From assembly GCA_021787565.1 (NCBI GenBank), contig JAJYLT010000009.1, forward strand, positions 1 through 64,000: a stretch of 64,000 bases of DNA, given 5' to 3'. The DNA comes from Acidobacteriota bacterium (GTDB lineage Bacteria; Acidobacteriota; UBA4820; DSQY01). Within the stretch, counting starts at the first letter, position 1. Every line of letters starts with the position of its first letter. Made by a program: the position numbers and the translations under genes. Below are positions 20,375-29,003 of this stretch, one piece after another. The notes under the pieces were generated by a model. It was not told where the DNA came from. It ran no database searches and worked only from the letters and a program-made list of their open reading frames with translations.

Positions 20375-23300
20375 TTACCAGGTGAAGCTGAAGGGTGTGG
20401 AGACGCCTCCGTCGTCGTTGTTGGTGATGGTGATCTGGACGGTCACCCCCTTGGGCACCATCGCCTTGAGGGCGGCGCCCTTCTTGGCGATCACCAGGCT
20501 GGGGCTCTTGTATTTGGAGAGGGGAACGGACGCCCCGTTGACCTTGACCGTGCAGTTGCCGTGGAAGTTGCTGCCGTAGACCTTAAGCCGGAAGGGATTG
20601 CCCACCTTGGTGACGCTGCTGATAGAGGGCGGGTTGATGGCCTGGACGGTGGTGGTGGCCGAGGCCGTCACGCTAGCCGAATCGGTCACCGTGGCGTGAA
20701 CGGTGAAGGTCCCGCCCGCCGTGTAGGTGTGGGTCGCCGTGAGACCGGTGCCCGTCGTGCTGTCCCCGAAGTCCCAGGTGAGGGTATAGGGCGGAATGCC
20801 TCCGGCCGGCGTCGCCGTGAAGCTGACGGCGAGGGGGATCTGCCCCGAGGAGGGTGAGGCCGCGATCGACAACGTGAGGGGCAGCGGGGGCGCGACGGAG
20901 AGACTGAGGTGGCTGTCGGTGGCGGTGACGGAGGCGGAGTCGGCGACGGTCACGCTGACGGGGTAAGTCCCCGCCGCGTTGTAGGTGTGGTTCGGGCTCT
21001 GGCCCGTGCCGGTGGAGCTGTCGCCGAAGCTCCAGGCGAAGGTGTAGGGGGGAATGCCGCCGGCGGCGGCGGCGGAGAAGGCGACGGTGAGAGGGGCGTT
21101 GCCGGAGGTGGGGGTCGCGGTGGCGTTGACCGTGAGCGTAGCGGGTGGAGCCACGGTGATCACGAGGTGGTTGTCCTGGGCGGTGCCCGCGGCGGAGTCG
21201 GTGACGGTGAGCTTGGCGTTGAAGCTGCCGCCGGCGTTGTAGGTGTGGGTGGCGGTGGCGCCGGCGCCGGTTGTACTGTCACCGAAATCCCAAAAGTAGT
21301 TGTAGGGCGGGGAGCCGGTGGAGGCCGTGCCCGTAAAGGCGACGGTGAGAGGTGCGCTTCCCGAGGTGGGTGTAGCGGAGGCGGAGCAGCCCAGGACGGG
21401 GCCGATCTTGGCCACGAAGGCGTCCGTGCCACCGGCGTTGATCCCTTGGTAGGGCGCGGCGACGGGAAAGTTGACCGATGTCGTGGAGCCCGCCAGATAG
21501 ACGGCGCCGAGGGAATCGAGCGCCACGGTGTAGCCGGTCTCAGCGCCCGAACCGCCCAGGTAGGTCGAGTATGCCCAGCCCGTGCCCGAGGGGTTGACCC
21601 TCGTGAGAAAAGCGTCCGACGGACCGGACAGGGCGGCCTGAAGGGGAGAGAGGACGGGGAAATTGGGCGAGGCCGTCACACCAGCCACGTAGGCGCTGTC
21701 CAGGCCGTCCAGGGCGATACCGGTGGCGTAGTCGTTCCCGCTGCCGCCCAAATAGGTCGAATAAAGGAGCGCCGTTCCCGGCTGGCTGACCTTGCTCACG
21801 AAGGCGTCAAGACCGCCGCCGTTGAGGGGCTGGGCCGGAGTGGCCAGGGGAAAGTTGGTGGAGGTGGTGGCGCCCGCCACGTAGGCGTTTCCCCCCGAAT
21901 CGAGAGCGATCCCAAAGCCGACCTCCAGGCCGCTGCCCCCCAGATAGGAGGAGTAGAGGAGGGCGTTCCCCGCCGGGCTGATCTTGGTGACGAAGGCGTC
22001 GTTGGCGCCGCCGTATGTGCCCTGGAAGGGGCTCGCCGTCGGGTAGTTGGAGGAGGAGGTCGTCCCCGTGATGGTGACGGCCCGTGTGGCGTCCAGCGTG
22101 AGGGCGAAGGCCGACTCGTCGCCGCTGCCTCCCAGGTAGGTGGAGAAGACCAGCGCGCTCCCCGCGGGATTGAGCTTGGCCACGAAGGCGTCGCTGGTGC
22201 CCAAGAGGGCCGCCTGGAGGGGGAGGACCGTGGGCCAATTGGGGGAGGCAGTGCTCCCAACGACGTAGGCGTCACCGGAGCTATCGATGGCCAGGCCATA
22301 GGCGTAGTCGTTGCCCGTGCCCCCGAGGTAGGTGGCGTAATCCAACGTGCCAGCGCTGTTGATCTTGGCGAGGAAGACATCGGATCCGCCGGCGTTCGCG
22401 CCCTGAATGGGGGCCATGGTCCAGAGGTTGGTGGAGGTAGTGGAGCCCGCCAGGTAGATGGCACCCGTAGCGTCCACCGCGATGCCCATCCCGAAGTCGT
22501 CGCCGTTGCCGCCGTAATAGGTAGAGTAGAGCAGGGCATTACCGGCGGCGTTGAAATGCGAGACGAAGGCGTCCCAGGAGCCTCTGTTCACGGCCTGGCC
22601 CGGGTTGAACAGGGGGAAATTGAGCGAGAGGGTCTGCCCCGTCACGAAGGCCTCGCCCGAAGGCGTAACGAACACGCGGGCCGCGAGGTCGTTGCCGGCA
22701 CCCCCGAGATAGGTGGAGTAGACCAGGACCGGGTCGATGACGAGGGGCTTGCGCCGGTCGTAGGTGCCCAACTCGATCCCCACGCGGCCCTCTTTCAGCC
22801 GAAAGCGTCCCTCCACCTTCACCCGCTGTCCCCGGACCTCTTGGTAACAAACCGGCTTCTGAAATCGGAAGTCGGTGTGGCCCACGCGGAGCATCAGATC
22901 TCCGGACGGCGACAGGGAAGTGCGGTCCGCCCCCGTCGGCGCAAGGCCGATGAGCGAGGGATCCGCCCCCGGTTTCACGAGGAAATCAAACTCGAGCTGG
23001 CGCTCCCGTCCATAGAAGAGCACATCGATGCCCGGGTAGGCCTCGGACCAGCGGACCTTCGCGAAGGAGGGCACGTCTCTTTGCCAGCGCCCCGGATCGT
23101 TGCCCAGGAAGTAGGAACTCCTGCCCGGCAGGAGGTCGGCCCCGCTCATGGGCGCGCCCTGGTTCGCCCCTGCCAACGCGATGCGGGCCAAATCGAGCTC
23201 GGGTCCCTCCATGGGCGGCTGGGTAAGGAGGTCGTCCAGGCTTGGCTGGGCCGTCAGCCTTTCCGCCACCAGAATCACCTCGCCCGGCGCGAGGAAGACG

Positions 23301-23506
23301 AGCCTTCCCGGCGCCCTGGCCACGAAGCGGGCGTGGAGATCGGCCTGCCCCACATTGGGTTCGAAGGCCAACGGTAGCTGGCCGTAAGAAGCCTGGAGCG
23401 ACGGTGGCGCTCCCGGCCCCCCGCCTTGGTCGGCCCGAACTACGCCCCCCCACCCGGAAGCCAGCGCGAGGGAGACGACGATGGCAACACACACCTGTTT
23501 CACCAT
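20375..23506 (-). CDS. Secreted SBBP-repeat / PKD-domain protein with C-terminal IPT-like domain
   Basis: Signal peptide MVKQVCVAIVVSLALASG; multiple STYLGGSGNDYATGIALD..GNAYVAGATTS repeats; three PKD repeats (FGDSTTGTG..THTY..GGTF). Confidence 0.9.
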   Translation of the reverse strand: MVKQVCVAIVVSLALASGWGGVVRADQGGGPGAPPSLQASYGQLPLAFEPNVGQADLHARFVARAPGRLVFLAPGEVILVAERLTAQPSLDDLLTQPPMEGPELDLARIALAGANQGAPMSGADLLPGRSSYFLGNDPGRWQRDVPSFAKVRWSEAYPGIDVLFYGRERQLEFDFLVKPGADPSLIGLAPTGADRTSLSPSGDLMLRVGHTDFRFQKPVCYQEVRGQRVKVEGRFRLKEGRVGIELGTYDRRKPLVIDPVLVYSTYLGGAGNDLAARVFVTPSGEAFVTGQTLSLNFPLFNPGQAVNRGSWDAFVSHFNAAGNALLYSTYYGGNGDDFGMGIAVDATGAIYLAGSTTSTNLWTMAPIQGANAGGSDVFLAKINSAGTLDYATYLGGTGNDYAYGLAIDSSGDAYVVGSTASPNWPTVLPLQAALLGTSDAFVAKLNPAGSALVFSTYLGGSGDESAFALTLDATRAVTITGTTSSSNYPTASPFQGTYGGANDAFVTKISPAGNALLYSSYLGGSGLEVGFGIALDSGGNAYVAGATTSTNFPLATPAQPLNGGGLDAFVSKVSQPGTALLYSTYLGGSGNDYATGIALDGLDSAYVAGVTASPNFPVLSPLQAALSGPSDAFLTRVNPSGTGWAYSTYLGGSGAETGYTVALDSLGAVYLAGSTTSVNFPVAAPYQGINAGGTDAFVAKIGPVLGCSASATPTSGSAPLTVAFTGTASTGSPPYNYFWDFGDSTTGAGATATHTYNAGGSFNAKLTVTDSAAGTAQDNHLVITVAPPATLTVNATATPTSGNAPLTVAFSAAAAGGIPPYTFAWSFGDSSTGTGQSPNHTYNAAGTYPVSVTVADSASVTATDSHLSLSVAPPLPLTLSIAASPSSGQIPLAVSFTATPAGGIPPYTLTWDFGDSTTGTGLTATHTYTAGGTFTVHATVTDSASVTASATTTVQAINPPSISSVTKVGNPFRLKVYGSNFHGNCTVKVNGASVPLSKYKSPSLVIAKKGAALKAMVPKGVTVQITITNNDDGGVSTPFSFTW

Positions 23507-23762
23507 GGCCCTAACCTCCCATTGAAAGACGGACATCCCACCCACTCACGGGCGAGCCCTCGCCCGAGCGGGGACAAAATGAAACCCACAGCCCAGATCT
23601 CTGAACGAATTGTAAGTCCCGAATGGCTAGGCTTCAACATCGGCCCCCGGATGCCCGGAAAGCCGGTGCGCGCTCCGAAGACTAAACCGAATGGGGATGG
23701 GGTACAGAAAGAGGGAGCGGACTCGCGCCCGCCCCTGGGGGGAAAACCGGAGGATTCCGCGT

Positions 23763-23835
23763 TCACCACGTGAAGCTGAAGGCGACGGCGACGCCCCCGG
23801 CGTCGTTGTTGGTGACGGTGATCTGGTAAGCTATG
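23763..23835 (-). pseudogene. Orphan 3' terminus of a second IPT/PKD-type protein gene
   Basis: AYQITVTNNDAGGVAVAFSFTW* matches the VQITITNNDDGGVSTPFSFTW* end of 20375-23506. Confidence 0.65.
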
Positions 23836-23901
23836 CTGATTAGGCACGGGGAGCCGGAGCCCCCGGCGCGGGCGGGAACGCGTAGGGAGAAGGAGGCGGT
23901 C

Positions 23902-25032
23902 ATGAAGATAGTGGTATTGGGCGCCGGGCGGGTGGGCAGCGCCATCGCCCGGGACCTGGCGGCCGAGGGCGAATTCGAGGTGGTGGCGGCCGACCTCGCC
24001 CAGGGAGCGCTCGATCGTCTCGCGGAGAGCTCCGGCATCGCGACCCGCCGGGTGGACCTCGGCGATCCGGCGGAGGTGGCGGCCGTCGTGCGGCCTGCGG
24101 ACTTGGTGGTGGGGGCCGTGCCGGGCTCCATGGGCTTCGCCACCGTGAAGCGGGTCATCGAGTGCGGCAAGCCCGTGGTGGACATCTCCTTCTTCGAGGA
24201 GGACCCCTTCCTCCTGGACGATCTGGCCAGGGACAAGGGGGTCACCGCGGTGGTGGACTGCGGCATCGCCCCCGGCTGCGGCAACATCATCCTCGGGTAC
24301 CTGGAGACGGTCCTGGAGCGCCTGCACAGCTTCGAGTGCCTCGTGGGCGGACTGCCCGTGGTGCGGACCTGGCCGTACGAGTACAAGGCGGTCTTCTCAC
24401 CGGCGGACGTGATCGAGGAGTACACGCGGCCGGCGCGCTACATCTCGCACGGCCGGGTGGTGTCCATGCCGGCCCTGTCCGAGCCCGAGTACATCGATTT
24501 CCCCGGCGTCGGGACGCTGGAGGCCTTCAACACGGACGGCCTGCGCTCCCTCATCACGACGGTCAAGGCTCCCTTCATGAAGGAGAGGACCCTCCGTTAC
24601 CCGGGCCACATCGAGAAGATGAGGATGCTCCGGGAGACCGGCTTTTTCCGCAAGGAGCCCGTGGATCTTCCCGGGGGGCGCGTCAGCCCCCTGGAGCTCA
24701 CCGCCAAGCTGCTCTTCCACGAGTGGCGGCTCGGGGAGGGCGAGGAGGACATCACGGTGATGCGCGTCACCGTGGAGGGGGAGAAGGAGGGGCGGAAGGT
24801 CCGCCACGTCTTCGACCTGCTGGACCGCTACGACCCGGCCACGGGCATCACCTCCATGGCCCGCGCCACGGGCTACACCTGCACGGCGGGGGTGCGCGCC
24901 GTAGCGCGGGGGCTCTACCGCCGCCCCGGCATCTCCCCGCCCGAGTTCCTGGGCCGGGAGCCGGGCTGCTACCTCTTCGTCATGCAAGAGCTGGCCAATC
25001 GGGGCGTGGTCTTCCGGGAGAGCGTGACCTGA
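23902..25032 (+). CDS. Saccharopine dehydrogenase family protein
   Basis: MKIVVLGAGRVGSAIARDLAAEGEFEVVAADL...VVDCGIAPGCGNIILGYLE...YIDFPGVGTLEAFNTDGLRSL. Confidence 0.92.
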   Translation: MKIVVLGAGRVGSAIARDLAAEGEFEVVAADLAQGALDRLAESSGIATRRVDLGDPAEVAAVVRPADLVVGAVPGSMGFATVKRVIECGKPVVDISFFEEDPFLLDDLARDKGVTAVVDCGIAPGCGNIILGYLETVLERLHSFECLVGGLPVVRTWPYEYKAVFSPADVIEEYTRPARYISHGRVVSMPALSEPEYIDFPGVGTLEAFNTDGLRSLITTVKAPFMKERTLRYPGHIEKMRMLRETGFFRKEPVDLPGGRVSPLELTAKLLFHEWRLGEGEEDITVMRVTVEGEKEGRKVRHVFDLLDRYDPATGITSMARATGYTCTAGVRAVARGLYRRPGISPPEFLGREPGCYLFVMQELANRGVVFRESVT

Positions 25033-25039
25033 GGTGCCG

Positions 25040-25408
25040 CTACTCTTCGGGCTGTTCGGGCTCCTCGTCCTCCACCTCGAGGTGGAAGCGGTGGAGAAAG
25101 CGGTGGAAGAGGGGGGCGAAGACGATCCCCACGGCCACGATGAGCACCAGGCCGCAGTAGAGCGCGTAGAAGCTGGCGAAGAGCTTGCCCGCGGTGGTGT
25201 GCAGATCGCCCACGGGGCCCATGCCGCCCAGCAGCATGGAGGCGTTCACCAGGGCGTCGATCCAGGATTGGCCCTCCAGGAGGTGGTAGCCGAGGACGCC
25301 GGTGGCCAGGGAGAAGGCCACCAGGCCGAAGGCCGCCGCGGCGCTCGCCGCCATGCGCCGCAGGAAGGCGTTGCGCGACAGCAGCGGTTCGTTCCGGTGC
25401 TCGAACAT
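25040..25408 (-). CDS. Small membrane protein, ion-channel-like (2TM)
   Basis: TM-ASMLLGGMGPVGD-TM arrangement resembling a 2TM pore protein without canonical TVGYG filter. Confidence 0.5.
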   Translation of the reverse strand: MFEHRNEPLLSRNAFLRRMAASAAAAFGLVAFSLATGVLGYHLLEGQSWIDALVNASMLLGGMGPVGDLHTTAGKLFASFYALYCGLVLIVAVGIVFAPLFHRFLHRFHLEVEDEEPEQPEE

Positions 25409-25426
25409 GGCCTCCTCCCTCGGGGC

Positions 25427-25768
25427 TCAGCCCCCCGATTCGGCGTTTCCCGGTTCCGGCCGGCGAAGCAGCGCCGCCAGCCTCCGCTCGGCGGCCCCCC
25501 GAGGGACCACTTCCCCGGCGCCCGCCTCGCGGGCCGCGGCCAGAAGTTCGGTCTGAACGTGCGGCCCGAAGGCCAGGATGAGGGCGGAGGGATGGCCGGC
25601 CTTCCAGGAGGCGATGGCCTCCAGCGCGCCCAGGGCGCTGAGGTCCACGGCCACCAGATCGGGCACGCACTCCGATCCTCTGGCCAGCACCTCGGCCCCG
25701 GCCGCCCGAGCGGCCGTTTCCAGCCGCGCCCTCGTCATGAGGTTGTCCGTCAGCAGGAGGAAGGTCAC
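25427..25768 (-). CDS. Receiver-like (degenerate REC) protein
   Basis: LLLTDNLMTRARLETAARAAGAEV...DLVAVDLSALGALEAIASWKAGHPSALILAFGPHV. Confidence 0.5.
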   Translation of the reverse strand: MTFLLLTDNLMTRARLETAARAAGAEVLARGSECVPDLVAVDLSALGALEAIASWKAGHPSALILAFGPHVQTELLAAAREAGAGEVVPRGAAERRLAALLRRPEPGNAESGG

Positions 25769-25770
25769 GC

Positions 25771-26343
25771 TCAGCCCTCCTTCGGATTGACGAGGGAGGT
25801 CAGGACGTGGTCGCGCCAGGCCCCGTCGAGGAAGAGGTAGCTCTTGGCCTGGCCCTCCACCGTGAATCCCAGGCGTTGAAGCAGCCTGGCGCTCCGCTCG
25901 TTGTGGGGCATGTAGTTGGCCATGACCCGGTGGAGGCCCAGCTCCTCGAACACGTGGGCGATGGCCGCCGTCAGGGCCTCCTGCATGAGGCCACGCCCCT
26001 GGAAGCGGTGGTCCAGGCTGTAGCCCAGGTGGCAGGCCTGGAAGACTCCCCGAACGATGTTGCGGAAGTTGGCGGTGCCGACGATGGGGCTGCCCGAATC
26101 GCCGCTCTCCACGAGCGCGAGCCTGAGCGAGAGGCCATCCAGGTACTCCCGCTGGGCCGAGGCCAGCTCCTGGCGCCAGAACTCCTCCGTGAAGTATGCC
26201 TGGAACCGCACCGGCTCCCAGGGCGCCAGGTGGTCCCGGTTCTCCAGCACGTACCAGAGCATGTGCCGGGCGTCCTTGGGCCCCGGAACCAGGAGGTGGA
26301 GCCGCTCGGTCGTCAGCAGGGGCGTCTTGATCTTGGCCGCCAC
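25771..26343 (-). CDS. GNAT family (RimJ-like) N-acetyltransferase
   Basis: LLTTERLHLLVPGPKDARHML...LGYSLDHRFQGRGLMQEALTAAIAHVFEELGLHRVMANYMPHNERSARLLQRLGF. Confidence 0.92.
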   Translation of the reverse strand: MAAKIKTPLLTTERLHLLVPGPKDARHMLWYVLENRDHLAPWEPVRFQAYFTEEFWRQELASAQREYLDGLSLRLALVESGDSGSPIVGTANFRNIVRGVFQACHLGYSLDHRFQGRGLMQEALTAAIAHVFEELGLHRVMANYMPHNERSARLLQRLGFTVEGQAKSYLFLDGAWRDHVLTSLVNPKEG

Positions 26344-26353
26344 GGGGGCTCCC

Positions 26354-26935
26354 TCAGGTCCTCCGCCCGTTCAGGCGGGGCTCCCCCTCGGGCGGGCGGT
26401 AGGCCTCCAGGGCGGCGAGGAGGGGGCGGACCTCGCGCTCCACGATGGCCATGCTCCGGTGGCGCGGCTTCAGGAAACCGCGCTCGACCATGCCGTCCAG
26501 GAAGGTCACGAGCGGGTCGTAGTAGCCCTCCGCGTTGAGCAGGCCGCACGGTTTGTGGTGGACCCCGAGCTGGGCCCACGTCCAGATCTCGAAGAACTCC
26601 TCGAGGGTGCCGATGCCTCCGGGCAGGGCCGCGAAGCCATCGGAGAGCTCGGCCATCAGGGCCTTGCGCTCGTGCATGGAGTCCACCACGCGCAGGTCGG
26701 TGAGCCCCAGGTGGCCCACCTCCCACTCCATGAGCGCCTTGGGGATGACGCCGATGACCTCGCCGCCGGCCCGAAGCGCCGCGTCGGCCAGGACGCCCAT
26801 GAGCCCCACGTTGCCGCCGCCGTAAACCAGCGTGATCCGGCGCTCGGCCAGGGCCCTGCCCACGGCCGCGGCGGCCTCGGCGAAGGCGGGGTCATCGCCC
26901 GCGCTCGAGCCGCAGAAGACGCAGAGGCGTTTCAC
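26354..26935 (-). CDS. LOG family (TIGR00730 Rossmann-fold) protein
   Basis: GTG start; [12 protein letters not shown]...[20 protein letters not shown]...[22 protein letters not shown]. Confidence 0.92.
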   Translation of the reverse strand: MKRLCVFCGSSAGDDPAFAEAAAAVGRALAERRITLVYGGGNVGLMGVLADAALRAGGEVIGVIPKALMEWEVGHLGLTDLRVVDSMHERKALMAELSDGFAALPGGIGTLEEFFEIWTWAQLGVHHKPCGLLNAEGYYDPLVTFLDGMVERGFLKPRHRSMAIVEREVRPLLAALEAYRPPEGEPRLNGRRT

Positions 26936-27612
26936 TGAAACTCCTGGCGGAAGGCCTCGAGCTCGCTCCTCAGCTCGGCCAGCTCCTCGCGCAGCCGCCG
27001 GAGCTCCTCGCGGAGCCCGGAGAGCGCCTCTTCTTGCTCGGCCAAGCGATCGGTCACCCGAAGCGGCTGGGTCTCGAAGGCGGGCGGCGCCTCGGCGCCG
27101 GGCTCCTGGGCGGGGATCCCCTCCAGCGCATGGGCGTAGCGGTGCTCCTTCCGGCCGGGCTGGCGCGGAAGGCGCACGGCCAGCGGCCCGCCGGAGCGTT
27201 CGGAGAGCCCCCGCAGGACGGCCTCCACCTCCTCCAGCCCGGAGAAGCGGTAGAGCCGTTCGGTCCGGCCCCGCAGCTCGCCCGGGGTCTGGGGGCCCCT
27301 CAGCATGAGGACCGAGAGGACCGCCACCTCGGGCGGCGAGAGGTCGAGCGCCTCGGGGAAGCGGTGCTGGAACTTGGAGACGCGCGCCTCGGCGGGGCTG
27401 ACCACCCAGAGCAGGTGCTTGTCCCGCAGACCATCGAGGGCCTCCTGCACCGTGGCGTCGTCGTAGGCCACCACGGGGTCGCGCCCCGACTTCTGGTTGC
27501 AGGCGTTTCGCACGGCGTTCAGGCTGAGGGGGTAGTACTCCGGCGTGGTGACCGCCTTCTCCACGAGGCATCCCAGCACGCGCGTCTCTTCGGGGGTCAG
27601 CAGAATCTCCAT
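26932..27612 (-). CDS. yceH: YceH family (UPF0502/DUF480) protein
   Basis: [56 protein letters not shown]...[19 protein letters not shown]. Confidence 0.92.
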   Translation of the reverse strand: MEILLTPEETRVLGCLVEKAVTTPEYYPLSLNAVRNACNQKSGRDPVVAYDDATVQEALDGLRDKHLLWVVSPAEARVSKFQHRFPEALDLSPPEVAVLSVLMLRGPQTPGELRGRTERLYRFSGLEEVEAVLRGLSERSGGPLAVRLPRQPGRKEHRYAHALEGIPAQEPGAEAPPAFETQPLRVTDRLAEQEEALSGLREELRRLREELAELRSELEAFRQEFQ

Positions 27613-27665
27613 GGGTGCTCCACGCCCTGCACTGTACCGCCCCGGCGCGCCGCGGCGCAAGCCGT

Positions 27666-28154
27666 CTACCCGGCCTGTGCGACGCGCACCTCGACGGGGG
27701 CTAGAAGGGTCCGCAGGGCGGCCGGATCGAGTGCGACGAGAAACCCCCGCCGGCCGCCGTTCAGGTAGATCGCCGGCAGGTCGAAGATCGTGGCTTCGGC
27801 GTAGACGGACATGGGCCGGCGGGTGCCCAGGGGGCTGATGCCGCCCACCTGGTAGCCGGTGGCGCGCTCGGCCTCCTCCCGGCTGAGCGGGGCCACCTCC
27901 TTGACGTCAAGCAGCCGGGCCAGCGCCTTCGTGGAGACTTCGCGGTCCCCGTGCATGAGGACGAGGAAAGGGCGCCTCGGATCGGCCGCCATGACGAGGG
28001 TCTTGATCACGGCGTGCTCCTCCACGCCCAGGGCCTGGGCCGCGTGGCGCGCCACGTCGTGGGCCTGGAAGGGGTAGAGGTGGGGCGCGAAGGGGACCCC
28101 TCTCGCCCTCAGCAGGCGGGTGGCCGGGGTGACGGGCGGGTCGTCGTGGCCCAC
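27666..28154 (-). CDS. ybaK: Cys-tRNA(Pro)/Cys-tRNA(Cys) deacylase YbaK/EbsC family
   Basis: [65 protein letters not shown]. Confidence 0.9.
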   Translation of the reverse strand: MGHDDPPVTPATRLLRARGVPFAPHLYPFQAHDVARHAAQALGVEEHAVIKTLVMAADPRRPFLVLMHGDREVSTKALARLLDVKEVAPLSREEAERATGYQVGGISPLGTRRPMSVYAEATIFDLPAIYLNGGRRGFLVALDPAALRTLLAPVEVRVAQAG

Positions 28155-28158
28155 CGCC

Positions 28159-28467
28159 TCACCTCCCCGCGGGAGGCGCGGCCAGGAAGGGCTCGATCCC
28201 CCCGGCGTGCATGGTGGGCTCGAAGGCGAGGAACTCGTACTCGGCCACCCCCGCCACGGCGAACGGGTCCCTGGCGAAGAGGGCCCGCAGCTCCTCGATG
28301 CTCCCGGAGCGGGCGAGGATGAGTCCCCCCTCGGTGCGCGGGGTGCGCGGACCGGAGAGGAGCAGCAGCCCCTGCCGGTAGTATTCGGCCAGGAAGGCCT
28401 TGTGGGAGAGGACGAGCCGGTCCACCTCTTCCAGCGGCTTCACGTAGTGAACGAGGATGACGACCAT
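28159..28467 (-). CDS. YCII family protein
   Basis: MVVILVHYVKPLEEVDRLVLSHKAFLAEYYRQGLLLLSGPRTPRTEGGLILA. Confidence 0.85.
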   Translation of the reverse strand: MVVILVHYVKPLEEVDRLVLSHKAFLAEYYRQGLLLLSGPRTPRTEGGLILARSGSIEELRALFARDPFAVAGVAEYEFLAFEPTMHAGGIEPFLAAPPAGR

Positions 28468-28596
28468 GGGGACCTCCTTGACTTGCCCAGCCTCGATCAT
28501 GGAACGGGCGCCTCGGGGGATCAAGCGGAGGGCATCCCCATCCAGGGCTCCGTGGTTTATCCTGACCGAGGGGAGGGGGAGGGCTTTCTGAAGGAG

Positions 28597-28902
28597 ATGG
28601 CCATGGCCGACCCGATTCTGAATCCCGCCACCACCGCCGTCGTCGTCATCGATCTGCAGAAGGGCATCGTGGGCCGAGCCACGGCGCCGCACCCGGCGGC
28701 CACCGTGGTGGCCAACACGGTGCGCCTCCTGCGCGCGGCCCGCCGAGCCGGCGCGACGCCCGTCCTCGTCCACGTGGGCGGCTTCCCCGACGGCCGGGAC
28801 CGCCTGAACCCCACGGCCCACGAGCATTGCCTCACGCGGATCTTCCCGCGCATGGGGCGCGTTCGGGACACCCAGGCCGTGGCCGCCGCCCTGGGCGGCT
28901 GA
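28597..28902 (+). pseudogene. Truncated isochorismatase-family hydrolase (N-terminal half only)
   Basis: LNPATTAVVVIDLQKGIVGRATAPHPAATVVANTVRLLRAARRAGATPVLVHVG...AVAAALGG* ends before the catalytic-Cys region. Confidence 0.6.
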
Positions 28903-29003
28903 TCCGCGGGCCTCCCTCCGTGAAACTTCGCCGTGGCCCCCTGCGTCCCAAGAAGCTTGAGCCGTGGCGTTCCTGCACCTCGCCCTCACCGGTAGGAGGA
29001 ATC

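Noticed and set aside
26935-27571. N-terminal extension of the LOG-family ORF (26354-27571)
   Set aside because: The extension is the out-of-frame shadow of yceH; a GTG start at 26935 fits the conserved [13 protein letters not shown]-terminus.
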